This document shows, one piece after another, positions 24,308 to 32,536 of a DNA stretch of 41,765 nt (position 1 is the stretch's first letter; every line of letters starts with the position of its first letter). The stretch is from assembly GCA_038062375.1 (NCBI GenBank), contig JBBTXG010000009.1:1-41765 (forward strand). Direction: 5' to 3'. A program made the translations under genes and the position numbers. The notes beneath the pieces were generated by a model. The model was given only the letters and a program-made list of their open reading frames with translations. It searched no databases and was not told the DNA's origin. The stretch is from JBBTXG01 sp038062375 (GTDB lineage: Bacteria; Patescibacteriota; Minisyncoccia; Minisyncoccales; UBA10102).

Positions 24308-24336
24308 ACTATAGCTCATTGTCCGAAAGCCAACAA
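24308..24336 (-). promoter_or_regulatory. ppsA promoter, predicted leaderless
   Basis: On the minus strand TTGTTG (24336-24331), a 17-base spacer and TATAGT (24313-24308) are followed by six bases (ACACCC) before the ATG at 24301, putting the expected transcription start at the start codon. Confidence 0.6.
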
Positions 24337-24386
24337 TGAATCTTCCCAGAGAGGAAATTTGATGATATGATAAAAAAATTAAAGTC

Positions 24387-24458
24387 GCGGGTGTAGTACA
24401 ACGGCCAGTACACGACCTTGCCAAGGTTGAGAAGGGGGTTCGATTCCCCTCACCCGCT
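24387..24458 (+). tRNA. tRNA-Gly, anticodon GCC
   Basis: The acceptor GCGGGTG/CACCCGC, D stem GTAC/GTAC, anticodon stem CGACC/GGTTG with loop TTGCCAA and T arm GGGGG-TTCGATT-CCCCT (one wobble) give a complete cloverleaf with discriminator U. Bases 34-36 are GCC. No CCA is encoded. Confidence 0.95.
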
Positions 24459-24504
24459 CAAAGATTTCGCTCGAACTCACTTCATAAATGAAATGAAAAC
24501 TTCT

Positions 24505-24540
24505 ACTTAATACTTTATACGTATGTATGATTTATTAAGT
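24505..24540. other. Perfect 8-bp inverted repeat between tRNA-Gly and guaB
   Basis: ACTTAATA (24505-24512) and TATTAAGT (24533-24540) are perfect inverted repeats around a palindromic ATACGTAT core. No T-run follows. It could be an operator, a weak terminator of the tRNA or an RNA hairpin; nothing decides between these. Confidence 0.35.
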
Positions 24541-24602
24541 AAAACTATAGGATAGGAAGAGTAGTGAGGAAGTATTACCTCTGTATCTCATTTCTCCGTA
24601 AC

Positions 24603-24645
24603 TCAACTGCTAGCGGTTGAACAGTGTCTTTGTTTATATTACAAT
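24603..24645 (+). promoter_or_regulatory. guaB promoter with overlapping 18-bp palindrome
   Basis: TTGAAC (24617-24622), a 17-base spacer and TACAAT (24640-24645) form a good sigma70-type promoter, with the ATG at 24667. The palindrome TCAACTGCTAGCGGTTGA (24603-24620, one mismatched pair) covers the first four bases of the -35 box. This is the expected place for an operator, so the guaB-add-guaA operon is probably under repressor control. Confidence 0.6.
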
Positions 24646-24666
24646 CGAGGAATTCACCTCTTATGT

Positions 24667-25740
24667 ATGATGCAGAAAATCCCTCTTGGACTCACGTTTG
24701 ACGATGTGCTGCTTATTCCACAGAAGTCAGACATTCTCCCGTCTGAAGTTGATTTGATCACGCGCCTCACGAGACGCATCAAGGTTAGAGTGCCGCTCCT
24801 TTCGGCTGCCATGGATACGGTTAGTGAAACTGCTATGGCTATCGCTTTGGCGAGACAGGGAGGTATTGGCGTGTTACATCGCAACTGCACTATTGAGCAA
24901 GAAGTCAACATGGTAAAAGAGGTGAAGGGACGTGAGAAAAATTTGATGGTGGGGGCCGCGGTTGGCCCTCATGATATTGAGAGAGCAAAAGCATTGGATC
25001 TTGCCAGCGCAGACGTAATCGTCATTGATTGCGCTCATGCGCATAAGTCCCAAGTTATTTCAGACGCAAAAAAAATCAAAAGGGCAATCAAGGCACAGCT
25101 TATAGTGGGCAATATCGCAACTGCAAAAGCCGCAAGAGCATTTTTGCCTATCGCAGATGCGCTCAAGGTAGGCATTGGGCCAGGATCTATCTGCACCACA
25201 AGAGTTGTTGCAGGAGTGGGGGTTCCCCAGCTTCGTGCAATCATGGATGTGGCAAAAATTGCCAAAAAAGCTGGGGTTCCGGTGATCGCAGATGGTGGCA
25301 TCCGATATTCGGGAGATATCGTAAAAGCGCTTGCAGCCGGTGCGGATACGGTGATGATTGGCTCTTTGTTTGCCGGTACCGACGAGACGCCAGGAGCTCT
25401 CATCACACTTGAAGGAAAGAAATACAAAGCATATCGAGGCATGGGATCTTTGGGAGCGATGAATGCCGGACAAAGCGCTGATCGCTATGGCCAAAAGGGA
25501 TCTCGCAAGTACGTGCCCGAAGGCGTAGAAGCGTTGGTAGCTTTTAAGGGACCCTTGAATGAGGTGATATTCCAGCTGCTTGGGGGCGTGAAAGCTGGCA
25601 TGGGCTATGTGGGAGCAAAGACCATTGGACAGCTCCAGCGAAAAGCAAAATTCATGCAAATAACCGACGCGGGAAGAAAAGAAAGCCATCCCCATTCTGT
25701 ATTGATCTCAAGGAAAGCGCCAAATTACGAGCAGATTTAA
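24667..25740 (+). CDS. guaB: IMP dehydrogenase lacking CBS domains
   Basis: The enzyme oxidises IMP to XMP with NAD, the committed step to GMP. The 357 residues carry the catalytic barrel: FDDVLLIPQKSDILPSEVDL at the start, the catalytic Cys176 in GPGSICTTRVVAGVG, the phosphate site ADGGIRYSGDIVKALAAGAD, and the flap residues YRGMGSLGAM. Usual bacterial IMPDHs have about 490 residues because two CBS domains interrupt the barrel near residue 90-200. Here KGREKNLMVGAAVG joins directly, so the CBS pair is absent. Two adjacent ATGs (24667 and 24670) are both possible starts. It is followed 12 bases later by the adenosine deaminase gene. Confidence 0.95.
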   Translation: MMQKIPLGLTFDDVLLIPQKSDILPSEVDLITRLTRRIKVRVPLLSAAMDTVSETAMAIALARQGGIGVLHRNCTIEQEVNMVKEVKGREKNLMVGAAVGPHDIERAKALDLASADVIVIDCAHAHKSQVISDAKKIKRAIKAQLIVGNIATAKAARAFLPIADALKVGIGPGSICTTRVVAGVGVPQLRAIMDVAKIAKKAGVPVIADGGIRYSGDIVKALAAGADTVMIGSLFAGTDETPGALITLEGKKYKAYRGMGSLGAMNAGQSADRYGQKGSRKYVPEGVEALVAFKGPLNEVIFQLLGGVKAGMGYVGAKTIGQLQRKAKFMQITDAGRKESHPHSVLISRKAPNYEQI

Positions 25741-25752
25741 TCCAACACCTCT

Positions 25753-26772
25753 ATGGATTCTCGATCTCTTCATATCCACCACCATCATAAAGAAGTGCCA
25801 CTCGCCGAGTTGCACACGCACCTTGGAGGCGCGGTTGACGCCGCGATCCTATGGACTATTGCGCACGAGCAAGGCATTCGGCTTCCAACAAAAGATTACT
25901 GGGAATTCGAAAAAATGGTCACGGTGAATACCCATGGTGGGCTTCATGGAGTACGACAACTCGATCAGGAAAAATATCATTGGACCGAGCTCATTCAATC
26001 TTCTCCTCTGGCCATGGAGTCTGCGGTGCATGGAACAATCGGAGGCGCATACCGCGCAAATCATATTGTCTTGCACGAGATTCGCTACAATCCCATGAAA
26101 CGAAATCGCGGAGGCGAGCAAGATCTTGATCACATCATTATGGCAACCATACGCGGTATGGAAAGAGCATTTTTAGAATACGAAGAAGTGAGGGCTGGAA
26201 TTATTTTATGTTTAGATCGAACCTTCCCTTTTCGCCTCAATGAAATTATTTACCAAAAGGCGCTCAAGTACCAAAAACGAGGAATTATAGGCATTGATCT
26301 TGCCGGACCCCCTCGGAAAGAATTTCACATGAAAGACTATGTCGATCTCTTCAGAGAGGCAAAACAACGAGGGTTTGGTATCACCATGCACACGGGTGAA
26401 GAAGGCGCCCTCCAAGAAATGCGCCTCGTCATTGAGAAAATCGAGCCCCAGCGCATCGGCCATGGAATCCTTGCCTCCAGAGACAGAAAACTTATGAGGC
26501 AATTGCTCGAAAAACATATTGTTCTCGAACTCTGCCCTACCTCGAATCTCAACATCGGAATCGTCAAGAATCTTCGAGAAATGAAAAGAATCTATCGCAC
26601 TCTCTATGAAGCGGGCGTGCTCTTAACCATCAATACCGATGGACCAGAAATGCACGGCACAAACCTCTGGAAAGAAATTAACTTTCTTTGCGATCATGAT
26701 ATTTTTTCTCGGAAGGAACTTGATGAAATGATCCAAAATGCTTTCCATGCCACATTCATCTCCCAATCTTAA
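25753..26772 (+). CDS. Adenosine deaminase-family enzyme
   Basis: The 339-residue amidohydrolase has all main adenosine deaminase motifs: the zinc ligands HTHLGG (His21, His23), the catalytic MHTGEEG with zinc His and catalytic Glu, RIGHG, ELCPTSNL and NTDGPEMHG with the last zinc ligand Asp. The known reaction is adenosine or deoxyadenosine to inosine, though relatives act on adenine or other purines. The N-terminal HIHHHHKEVP stretch is a natural His-rich segment. It is sandwiched between guaB and guaA, consistent with routing adenine compounds to GMP. The end overlaps guaA by 35 bases. Confidence 0.88.
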   Translation: MDSRSLHIHHHHKEVPLAELHTHLGGAVDAAILWTIAHEQGIRLPTKDYWEFEKMVTVNTHGGLHGVRQLDQEKYHWTELIQSSPLAMESAVHGTIGGAYRANHIVLHEIRYNPMKRNRGGEQDLDHIIMATIRGMERAFLEYEEVRAGIILCLDRTFPFRLNEIIYQKALKYQKRGIIGIDLAGPPRKEFHMKDYVDLFREAKQRGFGITMHTGEEGALQEMRLVIEKIEPQRIGHGILASRDRKLMRQLLEKHIVLELCPTSNLNIGIVKNLREMKRIYRTLYEAGVLLTINTDGPEMHGTNLWKEINFLCDHDIFSRKELDEMIQNAFHATFISQS

Positions 26773-28306
26773 AAACGATGTGTTCGTTCTCGATTTTGGC
26801 TCGCAATACTCTCCATTGATTGCTCGCCGAATCCGCAGCTTTGGGGTGACTGTTTTACTTGTGCCTTATACATACCCCCTAACCCGCATGAGACATGCAA
26901 AGGGGATTATCCTCTCGGGGGGGCCCGATTCGGTGTATGAAAAGGGGGCGGCTCGCGTGGGACACGAGCTTTTTTCTATGGGTGTGCCTATCTTGGGTAT
27001 CTGCTATGGCATGCAGCTTATGGCGTACCTTTTGAAAGGAAAGGTTGTGCGTTCAAAAAAGCGAGAATATGGACCCGCTCTCTTGACAATCCACCGAGAG
27101 AACCCTCTTTTCTACGGAATTCCCAAACAATTTTCAGTGTGGATGTCGCACGGCGATCGCGTAGAAGAACTTCCTCAAGGATTTCAAGAAATCGGATCCA
27201 CCCCAAATTCTCCAGTTGCCGCTATGGAAAACTCCAAAGACAGACTTTTGGGCATCCAGTTTCACCCCGAAGTCGAACATACGCACCACGGTGGAGAGAT
27301 CCTCAAAAACTTTGTTTTTCGTATTTGCGAATGCAAACCGACTGTAAGGATTAGGGATTTTATTCAGGCAAAAATTGATGAGATTCGCACAACAGTTGGT
27401 AAGGAACACGTCATTTGCGCAACCTCCGGTGGTGTTGACTCTTCGGCTGTGGCTGCTCTGATGAGGAGAGCAGTTGGAAAACAGTTGAGCTGCATTTTTG
27501 TGAATTCTGGAACGCTTCGGAAGGGAGAACCATCCCAAGTACTTCATCTTTTGCGTTCTCGCCTCAAGCTACGAGTGCGCTCTATCAATGCAGAACAAAG
27601 ATTTCTCCGCGCGCTCAAAGGAGTAACATACGGGGAGCAGAAGAGAAAAATTATCGGGAGAGAGTTTATTTACGCATTCAAAAAGGCGGCTGCCTCTCTT
27701 TCTCCGCGACCAATCTATCTTGCCCAGGGTACCATTCATTCTGATGTCATAGAATCTGCAGGAACAAAAACCGGCAAGAAAACACATATCATCAAAACGC
27801 ACCATAACGTAGGGGGCCTGCCCAACAAACTGAAGTGGAAGCTTATCGAACCCCTTCGCGATCTTTTCAAGGATGAGGTACGCGCACTAGGAAAAGAGCT
27901 TGGCTTGCCAGAAGAACTTCTTTGGCGTCAGCCATTTCCTGGGCCAGGATTAGCAATTCGAGCTGTTGGAGAAGTTACGAAACAGAAGCTCGAGATCTTG
28001 CGCAATGCTGACTTCATTGTGAGACAAGAAATAGAAAAAAAGGGGCTGGCTCGAAACTTCTATCAATACTTTGCTATTCTCCTGAATGATAAAACTGTTG
28101 GCGTGAGAGGGGACCAGCGAGCTTATGCCTATCCTCTTGTGGTGAAAGTAGTTGTGAGCTCTGATATTATGACGTCTGACTGGGCGCGCCTCTCTCATGA
28201 CTTTCTTGCACATCTCTCCTGGCGGATCACCAATGAGGTACCTCAAATCACGCGCGTGCTATACGATATTACCTCCAAACCCCCTGCCACGACGGAATGG
28301 GAGTAA
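26738..28306 (+). CDS. guaA: GMP synthase (glutamine-hydrolysing)
   Basis: GuaA amidates XMP to GMP. The 522 residues hold the class I glutamine amidotransferase (nucleophile in LGICYGMQLMAY, His/Glu in QFHPEVEHT), the ATP-pyrophosphatase (P-loop SGGVDSSAV near residue 230), the LAQGTIHSDVIES motif and the dimerisation domain ending YDITSKPPATTEWE. ATGs at 26738 and 26747 are both plausible; both lie inside the upstream deaminase gene, so translation is coupled. The 3' end overlaps the convergent DUF6580 gene by 48 bases. Confidence 0.95.
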   Translation: MLSMPHSSPNLKNDVFVLDFGSQYSPLIARRIRSFGVTVLLVPYTYPLTRMRHAKGIILSGGPDSVYEKGAARVGHELFSMGVPILGICYGMQLMAYLLKGKVVRSKKREYGPALLTIHRENPLFYGIPKQFSVWMSHGDRVEELPQGFQEIGSTPNSPVAAMENSKDRLLGIQFHPEVEHTHHGGEILKNFVFRICECKPTVRIRDFIQAKIDEIRTTVGKEHVICATSGGVDSSAVAALMRRAVGKQLSCIFVNSGTLRKGEPSQVLHLLRSRLKLRVRSINAEQRFLRALKGVTYGEQKRKIIGREFIYAFKKAAASLSPRPIYLAQGTIHSDVIESAGTKTGKKTHIIKTHHNVGGLPNKLKWKLIEPLRDLFKDEVRALGKELGLPEELLWRQPFPGPGLAIRAVGEVTKQKLEILRNADFIVRQEIEKKGLARNFYQYFAILLNDKTVGVRGDQRAYAYPLVVKVVVSSDIMTSDWARLSHDFLAHLSWRITNEVPQITRVLYDITSKPPATTEWE

Positions 28307-28816
28307 CAAATTCGGAAACACGAGAATGCTCTCGTATAATCCAAAAAACAACCCCGTATAAAAGAGATCTCCCAGGATTGTGTTGCGAAAGAAAGGAAGA
28401 GCCATGGCGTATGATGTAAGGAGCCCTGCGGGAGTCAAAGGGTACATCCCAGAAAAGGCCCAGACGGCAAAGTTGGTGGTAAGATAGAAAAGAAGTGCTC
28501 CGCCGAGGCTTCCGAGAATGACGGTGCAGAGATTTCTCTTTCTTGCCACAAGAAAACCAATCAATCCGGTCGCAAGAAAGCTCATATAAACAACTGCCAT
28601 TATTTTCCAATCGTACAAACCCAAAAACATATCAGATACTACCATCACGACCAATGGGATAAGTAAGTACCACCTGGAGACCTTGACAGCGTAGACGCCA
28701 ACAAAAAACGAAAGCGCTCCAATGGAAACGAAGTTGGGAGGATGGGGGAGAAAGCGCGTGGCAATGCTCAATCCCATTCCCAGAAACAGAAACATGAAAA
28801 GAAAACGGGTATTCAT
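28259..28816 (-). CDS. DUF6580-type membrane protein, putative transporter
   Basis: The 185-residue protein is nearly all membrane, with about five or six helices. It shows ATRFLPHPPNFVSIGAL near the start, VMVVSDMFLGLY, GSLGGALLFYLTTNFAVWAF and ALPFFRNTILGDLFYTGLFFGLYE. These match the DUF6580 putative transport family as I know it, which resembles small S-component-like transporters. It lies 13 bases after cobO in the nrdR-nrdJ-cobO run, so cobalamin or a precursor is a reasonable substrate. The start at ATG 28816 is chosen because upstream residues lie in cobO. Its 3' end overlaps guaA. Confidence 0.72.
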   Translation of the reverse strand: MNTRFLFMFLFLGMGLSIATRFLPHPPNFVSIGALSFFVGVYAVKVSRWYLLIPLVVMVVSDMFLGLYDWKIMAVVYMSFLATGLIGFLVARKRNLCTVILGSLGGALLFYLTTNFAVWAFSGMYPLTPAGLLTSYAMALPFFRNTILGDLFYTGLFFGLYESILVFPNLLLPFRRGRGFGGNIV

Positions 28817-28829
28817 GTTGGGTTGTTTG

Positions 28830-29357
28830 TTAAAACTCCACCCCCTTGAGCGCAAGCTCTCCCATTTCATAGGGATGTTTGATCTCTCGCATTTCGGTTG
28901 CCAAATCTGCTCTTCCAATAAACGATTTTGGCGCATTTCTGCCGGTCAATATCACAAATTTATGCATTGGAAGACCGTCAAGCGCGTCAAGCACATTTTT
29001 TGCCCCAATGAGTTTAAGACTTACTGCCACATTCACTTCATCTAATACGACAAGGTCCCACGCCGAAGACCTAATCGCTTTCTTTGCAAGCTCCAGCGTT
29101 TTTTCAGCAGCTTTCTTATGCACCTCAAAAGGAAGTTTGTCTCCCCATATTCCCACAAACCCTTTCCCGCCCTTCACGATCTCAAACCTGCCCTTGAGCG
29201 TAGGAAACTTTTTGAGAAATTTGTCTTCCCCTGAAATCCAAGGACCCTTGATGAACTGGAACATAATGGCATTGCGATCCTGGCCTACCACACGAATCAT
29301 CTGGCCGAGAACAGCAGTCGTTTTCCCCTTCCCGTTGCCGGTAAAAACAATAACCAT
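28830..29357 (-). CDS. Cob(I)alamin adenosyltransferase (CobO/BtuR type)
   Basis: The 175-residue enzyme transfers the adenosyl group of ATP to cob(I)alamin. The CobA/CobO P-loop IVFTGNGKGKTTAVLG is at the N-terminus, MFQFIKGPWISGEDKFL follows, and LVVLDEVNVAVSLKL and FVILTGRNAPKSFI complete the family pattern. Adenosylcobalamin is the cofactor of the class II reductase just upstream, whose stop codon lies two bases before this ATG. An ATG at 29369 inside nrdJ is an alternative start. Confidence 0.9.
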   Translation of the reverse strand: MVIVFTGNGKGKTTAVLGQMIRVVGQDRNAIMFQFIKGPWISGEDKFLKKFPTLKGRFEIVKGGKGFVGIWGDKLPFEVHKKAAEKTLELAKKAIRSSAWDLVVLDEVNVAVSLKLIGAKNVLDALDGLPMHKFVILTGRNAPKSFIGRADLATEMREIKHPYEMGELALKGVEF

Positions 29358-29359
29358 GC

Positions 29360-31771
29360 TTAAGAGCATCTATTAAACCCGCACGCTTTGCAATTGATGC
29401 ATCCTTCTGCCATTATCAAGGGAGATCCACACTCCGGGCACCCTGGCATAAATCCAAAATCTGCGATTGAAGTACCCTGTTCTTTCGCAAAGGGCAACAC
29501 CTCTTGATTTTCTGGCCGATTGATAAGGTCTTGGATTTCTTTTGTGCTCGTAACGTGTTCTTCCAGAATACGTCCGATCGCATCAGGAAGAGAAAGAACT
29601 GTACCTTTCTCGGTGAACACAGGCATAGGACCACGAATGCCCCTTAAGTCTTTGATCACCTCATCGGCTCGAATACTCGATCTCAAAGCCAAAGAAATCA
29701 ATCTGCAGATTGCTTCTGACTGCTCCTGGAAAAACCCTCCCGATTTTCCAATGGTCGCGAACACCTCAAAGGGCTTCCCCTGTTCGTCATCATTCACGGT
29801 AACATAGAGCTTCCCATAGCCCGTCTTGATTCGATAGGTTTTTCCGCTCATCACTTCTGGTCTTTTGCGCGGAATCACCCCTTGAGACATTCCCTCTTTT
29901 TTTGCTGATAGAGCCTCGGTTGGAGCAACAATATTTTCTCCAGTGCCGATATTCAAAATCTGAATTACTCTGCTTCCTTCTCGATACGCCGTGCAAGACT
30001 TACACCCTAATTTCCATCCCGCGATAAAGCTTTCTCCTATCTCTTCTTTGGTAGCCGAATTCGGAAAGTTGATCGTCTTTGAAATAGAGTTATCCACGTG
30101 CTTTTGGAAAGCAGCCTGCATGTGCATATGACTTCTCCCTGCAATATCCATGGCAACGACAAAGGTGTCGCGGATTTCTCTTGGCAACGTTGTAATTCCT
30201 TGAATGCTCCCTTTCTCAATGACGACATCCATCACTTCCTTCTGTTCCTTCTCGCTTAGCCCGAGCCCACCTAACGCCTTCTGAAAATGCTGATTAAAAT
30301 AGCGATATTGATGCCCATCTTTATCCTGCTTGATGTACGAGAGCGCGAAGTTTGGCTCAACTCCAGAAGAACAATCAAACATCATAGAAATAGAACCAGT
30401 GGGAGCAACAGTGGTCAAAGCAGCGTTTCTCATCTTCTTTCCCATACCCAACTCTTGAGCTCGAGAGTGAGGAGCATCTTTCTTGGCAAAAACACTCTTT
30501 TCATAGTTAGGAAACACTCCTTTTTCCTCTCCTAACTCTTGGGACATTTGATAGGCCTCCTCATTGATAAAACCCATCGCTCTCTCTGTGGTTGCGAATC
30601 CTTCTTCCGAATCGTAGCGAATTCCGAGCTGATAGAGCATGTCTGCAAATCCCATGATCCCCAGACCAATTCTCCGATTTTTTCTTGCGAGTTCGGTAAC
30701 TTGAGGGACGGGGAAATCGAAGAGATCAATCACATTATCCATGAGCCGCACGGCAGTCCTTGTCACAAACCGCAGCCTTTCCCAATCAATGTTTTTATCT
30801 TTCACGAATGCGGCAAGATTGATAGATCCTAAATTGCAGTTATCGTAGGGATGGAGAAATTGTTCTCCGCATGGATTCGAAGAAGCAATCGGACCTAAAT
30901 CAGGAAGAGGATTTGAACGATTGATTGTGTCAATAAATGCAATACCCGGTTCTCCATTTTGCCACGCACCCTCAATGATTTCGTCGAAAAGCTGCTTTAC
31001 GGTAATATCTACTTCTTCTGCGCCGTACACAGCTCCATTGGGATGTCGAAGCACTTTTCTTGGCTTGTATTTCTTCCCTTGAAACGTGCAGTACCACGGG
31101 GTGTCTGGTTTATTTTCCAGCAACTCCATAAATTCATCAGTTACAGTGACCGAGACATTAAAATTTCGAATCTCTCCTTCCATCTCTTTGCAATGAATAA
31201 AATCGAGTACGTCGGGATGGTCCACTCTCATCATACTCATGTTTGCACCGTGACGGGACTGTTGTTTAATCGTGCCAAAGGCTTTGTCATAGACAGTCAG
31301 AAAGGTGACAGGGCCCGACGCCCTCCCTCTTGATTTTTTGGTAGGAAAATCTGCTGGTCTCATCTCCGAGAGATCGAAACCAAGTCCACATCCTGCCTGC
31401 TGGAGAAGGGAAGCATCCTTCAGCGTTTGGAAGATGCTTTCCATGGAATCGTGGATGGGGAGCACCACACAATTTGCAATAAGAGGAGTAACGCCTCCAG
31501 TATTTGTAAGCGTACGGCCAGCTGGCGTATATTCCTTGTTTGCCATGATTTCAAAGAAGTCTCTCGCCACCTGCTCTACAAACTTCTCATCATGGCCGTA
31601 GTTTCGTTCTCCGTCAGCTAAAGCAGCTGCCACTCTTGCAAACATATCAGCCGGAGTCTCCTGACTGCCGTCGTCAGAGGTCAAAAGATAGCGCTTCTTC
31701 ATCATTGTGAACGCATTTTCCGAGAACCGACCATTGGTCAGCGTCTTCTCTTTTACAGAAGGTGTAATCAT
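29360..31771 (-). CDS. nrdJ: Class II (adenosylcobalamin-dependent) ribonucleotide reductase
   Basis: The 803-residue enzyme reduces ribonucleotides to deoxyribonucleotides. The first redox cysteine is C101 (LIANCVVLP). The radical site NPCGEQ has N299, C301 and E303, with a CNLGSINLAAF partner cysteine region. AALTTVAPTGSISMM is the usual later loop. The C-terminal zinc-ribbon has CPECGS and CINCKACGFNRC, typical of long NrdJ proteins. There is no intein and no NrdB partner nearby. The cobO gene follows directly and nrdR lies 99 bases upstream, matching a B12-dependent class II enzyme. Confidence 0.95.
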   Translation of the reverse strand: MITPSVKEKTLTNGRFSENAFTMMKKRYLLTSDDGSQETPADMFARVAAALADGERNYGHDEKFVEQVARDFFEIMANKEYTPAGRTLTNTGGVTPLIANCVVLPIHDSMESIFQTLKDASLLQQAGCGLGFDLSEMRPADFPTKKSRGRASGPVTFLTVYDKAFGTIKQQSRHGANMSMMRVDHPDVLDFIHCKEMEGEIRNFNVSVTVTDEFMELLENKPDTPWYCTFQGKKYKPRKVLRHPNGAVYGAEEVDITVKQLFDEIIEGAWQNGEPGIAFIDTINRSNPLPDLGPIASSNPCGEQFLHPYDNCNLGSINLAAFVKDKNIDWERLRFVTRTAVRLMDNVIDLFDFPVPQVTELARKNRRIGLGIMGFADMLYQLGIRYDSEEGFATTERAMGFINEEAYQMSQELGEEKGVFPNYEKSVFAKKDAPHSRAQELGMGKKMRNAALTTVAPTGSISMMFDCSSGVEPNFALSYIKQDKDGHQYRYFNQHFQKALGGLGLSEKEQKEVMDVVIEKGSIQGITTLPREIRDTFVVAMDIAGRSHMHMQAAFQKHVDNSISKTINFPNSATKEEIGESFIAGWKLGCKSCTAYREGSRVIQILNIGTGENIVAPTEALSAKKEGMSQGVIPRKRPEVMSGKTYRIKTGYGKLYVTVNDDEQGKPFEVFATIGKSGGFFQEQSEAICRLISLALRSSIRADEVIKDLRGIRGPMPVFTEKGTVLSLPDAIGRILEEHVTSTKEIQDLINRPENQEVLPFAKEQGTSIADFGFMPGCPECGSPLIMAEGCINCKACGFNRCS

Positions 31772-31834
31772 AATGACACAGCTTTATAAGATAGTTTTAA
31801 TGCAAAGGGAGAGTTCGACGGAAATTCACCCTAC

Positions 31835-31855
31835 AAAAAGAATAATTGTTATTCT
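31835..31855 (-). terminator. AT-rich terminator-like hairpin after nrdR
   Basis: A perfect seven-pair inverted repeat (AGAATAA-TTG-TTATTCT, 31839-31855) is followed on the minus strand by TTTTTG. It lies 15 bases after the nrdR stop. The stem contains one G-C pair only, so termination would be partial, allowing nrdR and nrdJ to be read separately or together. Confidence 0.45.
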
Positions 31856-31870
31856 CAAATCTCCAAACAC

Positions 31871-32335
31871 TCATGCTTGCGGCTGATCTTCCTCTTTAAG
31901 TTTTTGGATCTCTCTCTCAAATGCTTTTGGACTTCGGAAATTCCGATACACGGAAGCAAACCGAAGGTAAGCTACTTTGTCTGCGTCTTTCAGATAAGAG
32001 AGCACAATGTCGCCAATCTCTGCGGAAGACATAAAATCTTTATCTCGGTTAAAAATCTCGTTTTCGATACTCGAAACTAACTTTTGTATCTCTTGTTCAG
32101 TAAAAGGTCTTTTTTCAAGGGCTTTTCGAATCCCCAACTCCAACTTACGACGATAATAAGGTTCTCTTGACCCATCTCGCTTTAATACCTCAAAGCCTAA
32201 AAGCTCAAGACGCTCATACGTGGTTAAACGCCGGCCACATCCCGAGCACAATCTCCTTCTTTTCACTGCCTTTCCGTGATCTGCAGCTCTTGAATTCGTC
32301 ACCTTTGTCGCACCATGGCAAATGGGGCATTTCAT
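31871..32335 (-). CDS. nrdR: Transcriptional repressor NrdR
   Basis: The 154-residue ATP-cone repressor senses dATP/ATP and controls ribonucleotide reductase genes. The zinc ribbon is CPIC and CSGC with RRRRL-type linker (KRRRLCSGCGRRLTTYE). The ATP cone follows, with VLKRDGSREPYYRRKL and a late DKVAYLRFASVYRNF. It is upstream of nrdJ on the same strand. Two AT-rich palindromes in its own leader may be binding sites. Confidence 0.95.
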   Translation of the reverse strand: MKCPICHGATKVTNSRAADHGKAVKRRRLCSGCGRRLTTYERLELLGFEVLKRDGSREPYYRRKLELGIRKALEKRPFTEQEIQKLVSSIENEIFNRDKDFMSSAEIGDIVLSYLKDADKVAYLRFASVYRNFRSPKAFEREIQKLKEEDQPQA

Positions 32336-32433
32336 GAGAAATAGTCAATAAATTGTATACTAGTTTATACCTACTATACAAATATCAATTTTACGTGCAT
32401 CTCAAATTTTATCATCCCTACCATCAGTGTCAA
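32336..32433 (-). promoter_or_regulatory. nrdR promoter and palindromic leader
   Basis: On the minus strand a perfect TTGACA (32433-32428), a 16-base spacer and TAAAAT (32411-32406) give a good promoter with a leader of about 65 bases. The leader holds GTATACTAGTTTATAC (32355-32370), a 16-base imperfect palindrome of the size of an NrdR box but with a different sequence from the E. coli consensus. The arms TTGTATA and TATACAA also flank it. NrdR binding here is inference. Confidence 0.45.
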
Positions 32434-32476
32434 ATGAGCCTTTCTGTGGATAAATTTCGGCTTCCCATACCACCTC

Positions 32477-32505
32477 TTGACTTTCTTTTGAGGATAGGAT
32501 ATACT
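32477..32505 (+). promoter_or_regulatory. Sigma70-type promoter of the 3D-domain gene
   Basis: TTGACT (32477-32482), a 17-base spacer and TATACT (32500-32505) precede the ATG at 32537. The leader of about 25 bases contains AAGGGGAT, a usable ribosome-binding site. Confidence 0.7.
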
Positions 32506-32536
32506 ACGGATAATCTCCTTATAAGGGGATTTTTAT

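Noticed and set aside
24302..24424. Longer N-terminus for ppsA reaching into tRNA-Gly
   Set aside because: The added residues come from antisense tRNA and promoter sequence, and family N-termini align from the start at 24301.
24459..24602. Purine riboswitch ahead of guaB
   Set aside because: The conserved purine-riboswitch loop sequences and three-way junction are not visible, and the guaB promoter lies downstream of this stretch.
24900..24970. Assembly deletion as the cause of the missing CBS domains in guaB
   Set aside because: The barrel sequence continues smoothly (KGREKNLMVGAAVG) in frame, as in known CBS-less IMPDHs; an artefact would rarely cut exactly at both domain borders.
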